This document shows, piece after piece, positions 15,184-16,137 of a stretch of 16,137 nt of DNA (positions are counted from its first letter, which is position 1; each line of letters begins with the position of its first letter). Under the pieces are notes generated by a model, which had not been told where the DNA came from, ran no database searches, and saw only the letters and a program-made list of their open reading frames with translations. The position numbers and the translations under genes are program-made. The DNA is taken from positions 1-16,137 of the forward strand of contig JAGWVZ010000029.1 of the NCBI GenBank assembly GCA_018970625.1, written 5' to 3'. The DNA comes from Myxococcales bacterium (GTDB lineage: Bacteria; Myxococcota; Bradymonadia; REDH01).

Positions 15184-16137
15184 TCAGGCCAGCGACGAAC
15201 CTGAAGTACGGTCAAGCTCTTCGACCAGCTGCTGCAGGGTCATAAATCGGTGGGTGTGGGCGATTTCTGAAAAGCACGCGTGATAGGCGGCGCGTTTGTC
15301 TCGCCACGCCCGACGAAGGTCCGGCTGCCGCCCTGCAAGGGATGGCACAATGCCCTCATCGTCGCGATCCAGCATATCGATACCGTGAAACTCGAGCTGC
15401 ACGGTGGGCTGTCCCACCTTCAGCGCGCGCGCCATCGCACGGGCCACGGCGGCGGGCACAGCACCGATCGAAGTGCCGATCACCGGCACTCGCACGCCGC
15501 GCACCACCCCCATCGGGATCTCCCAGAGCGGCAGACGATGAGCGGCATCGCCAGGGCGTGAGAAGTTGAAACGTGACGGCCGGTACGGCTGCAGCGGTGC
15601 AAGAAGCGCCGCCGGATCGGTCATGGAAGACCCCGACGGTTTGCCACTCAGCGCCATCACACCCATCACCGCTGCTTTGGCGAGGTAATAGGGCGGACAG
15701 GGAAACACACTGGAGTCATAGGTGTAACCCCGCTCCGTCAGAATCCGCAAAATGCGGGTATCCACGTTGTAGCCCGGTGTCCGAAACCCGACCGGACGCA
15801 CACCGACCGCATCGAACAGCGCGTCTTCGGACTGCTTCAATTCGTCGGCGATGCGCGCATCGGTCCACTCCCGAAGGTTGTACGGGTGCGTGTGCGTGTG
15901 CGACGCCACCTCATGCCCTTCTTCGACGGCGAGTCGAAGCTCGCGCACCACCGCGTCGTGTTCCAGATCGGACGTGATCACAAACAACGTCGCCTTGATT
16001 CCGAGCTCCGCGAAAAGCTCTCGAAAGCGGGGCAGGGCGAGCGTGTACATCAACGTCGGGTCGGCTGGCTCGGCCAGTCGATGAATGGTGTGGTAGCAAC
16101 CCAGACCATCCAGATCGATCGACACGTTCGCCAGACG
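15184..16137 (-). CDS. NodB-type polysaccharide deacetylase (5' end outside window)
   Basis: The frame is open to the right edge (codons for R-L-A-N precede the GTG at 16125), so the start lies outside; the GTG is probably internal to NVSIDLDG. NodB motifs: SIDLDGLG (catalytic and metal Asp, in place of the usual TFDDG), ATLFVITSDLE, EVASHTHTHPYN (metal His pair), GFRTPGYN (motif 3), SSVFPCPPYY, and VQLEFHGIDML (motif with the last catalytic His). The family removes N- or O-acetyl groups from peptidoglycan or exopolysaccharide, or acts on related substrates. No signal peptide can be judged because the true N-terminus is missing, but the motif begins very close to it, which leaves little room for one, so a cytoplasmic enzyme is possible. 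Confidence 0.85.
   Translation of the reverse strand, partial: RLANVSIDLDGLGCYHTIHRLAEPADPTLMYTLALPRFRELFAELGIKATLFVITSDLEHDAVVRELRLAVEEGHEVASHTHTHPYNLREWTDARIADELKQSEDALFDAVGVRPVGFRTPGYNVDTRILRILTERGYTYDSSVFPCPPYYLAKAAVMGVMALSGKPSGSSMTDPAALLAPLQPYRPSRFNFSRPGDAAHRLPLWEIPMGVVRGVRVPVIGTSIGAVPAAVARAMARALKVGQPTVQLEFHGIDMLDRDDEGIVPSLAGRQPDLRRAWRDKRAAYHACFSEIAHTHRFMTLQQLVEELDRTSGSSLA

Noticed and set aside
15141..15215. Longer start for the YgfZ-like protein at 15215
   Set aside because: It would overlap the deacetylase gene by 32 nt and lacks a ribosome site, while ATG 15140 has GGAG at good spacing.

Overview
The window is G+C-rich (about 60% by eye) and gene-dense. It looks like a chromosomal segment from a Myxococcota/Bradymonadia-type (former Deltaproteobacteria) bacterium. 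Pointers to this are a Cys-repeat plus IgGFc-binding surface protein, a STAND/TPR regulator with a C-terminal winged helix, several orphan lipoproteins and a helicase-associated-domain protein. The taxonomic call is inference from gene content. I see no tRNA, rRNA, CRISPR array, insertion sequence or attachment site.

Layout. Positions 2-4419 (+) hold the 3' part of a secreted IgGFc-binding-like protein, then an 803-aa regulator whose N-terminal ATPase domain looks eroded. Positions 4456-5960 (-) hold a secreted-protein/beta-barrel gene, apparently cut in two by one in-frame TAG, followed closely by a lipoprotein gene. A 276-bp divergent spacer with a perfect 8-bp inverted repeat separates it from 6237-9334 (+): a fused acetate kinase-PduL phosphotransacylase, an MmcQ/YjbR-family protein, and thiD, which overlaps the previous gene by GTGA.

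From 9320 to the right edge everything is on the minus strand. In transcription order this is: a polysaccharide deacetylase (5' end outside the window) and a YgfZ-like protein; a lipoprotein, a YceF-type Maf pyrophosphatase and a small membrane protein in a tightly coupled cluster; a predicted promoter followed by a 75-aa protein, a 533-aa helicase-associated-domain protein and an XRE-type regulator; and lastly a pair of small multidrug resistance (SMR) proteins with opposite predicted topology.

Functionally this is mostly housekeeping and accessory material: acetyl-CoA to acetate with ATP formation in one polypeptide, thiamine pyrimidine phosphorylation, nucleotide-pool sanitation, Fe-S maintenance, small-cation efflux and cell-surface proteins. 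The most notable items are the AckA-PduL fusion, the amber-split barrel gene, the ATPase-degenerate regulator, and the split helicase-associated module with its own promoter and XRE partner.
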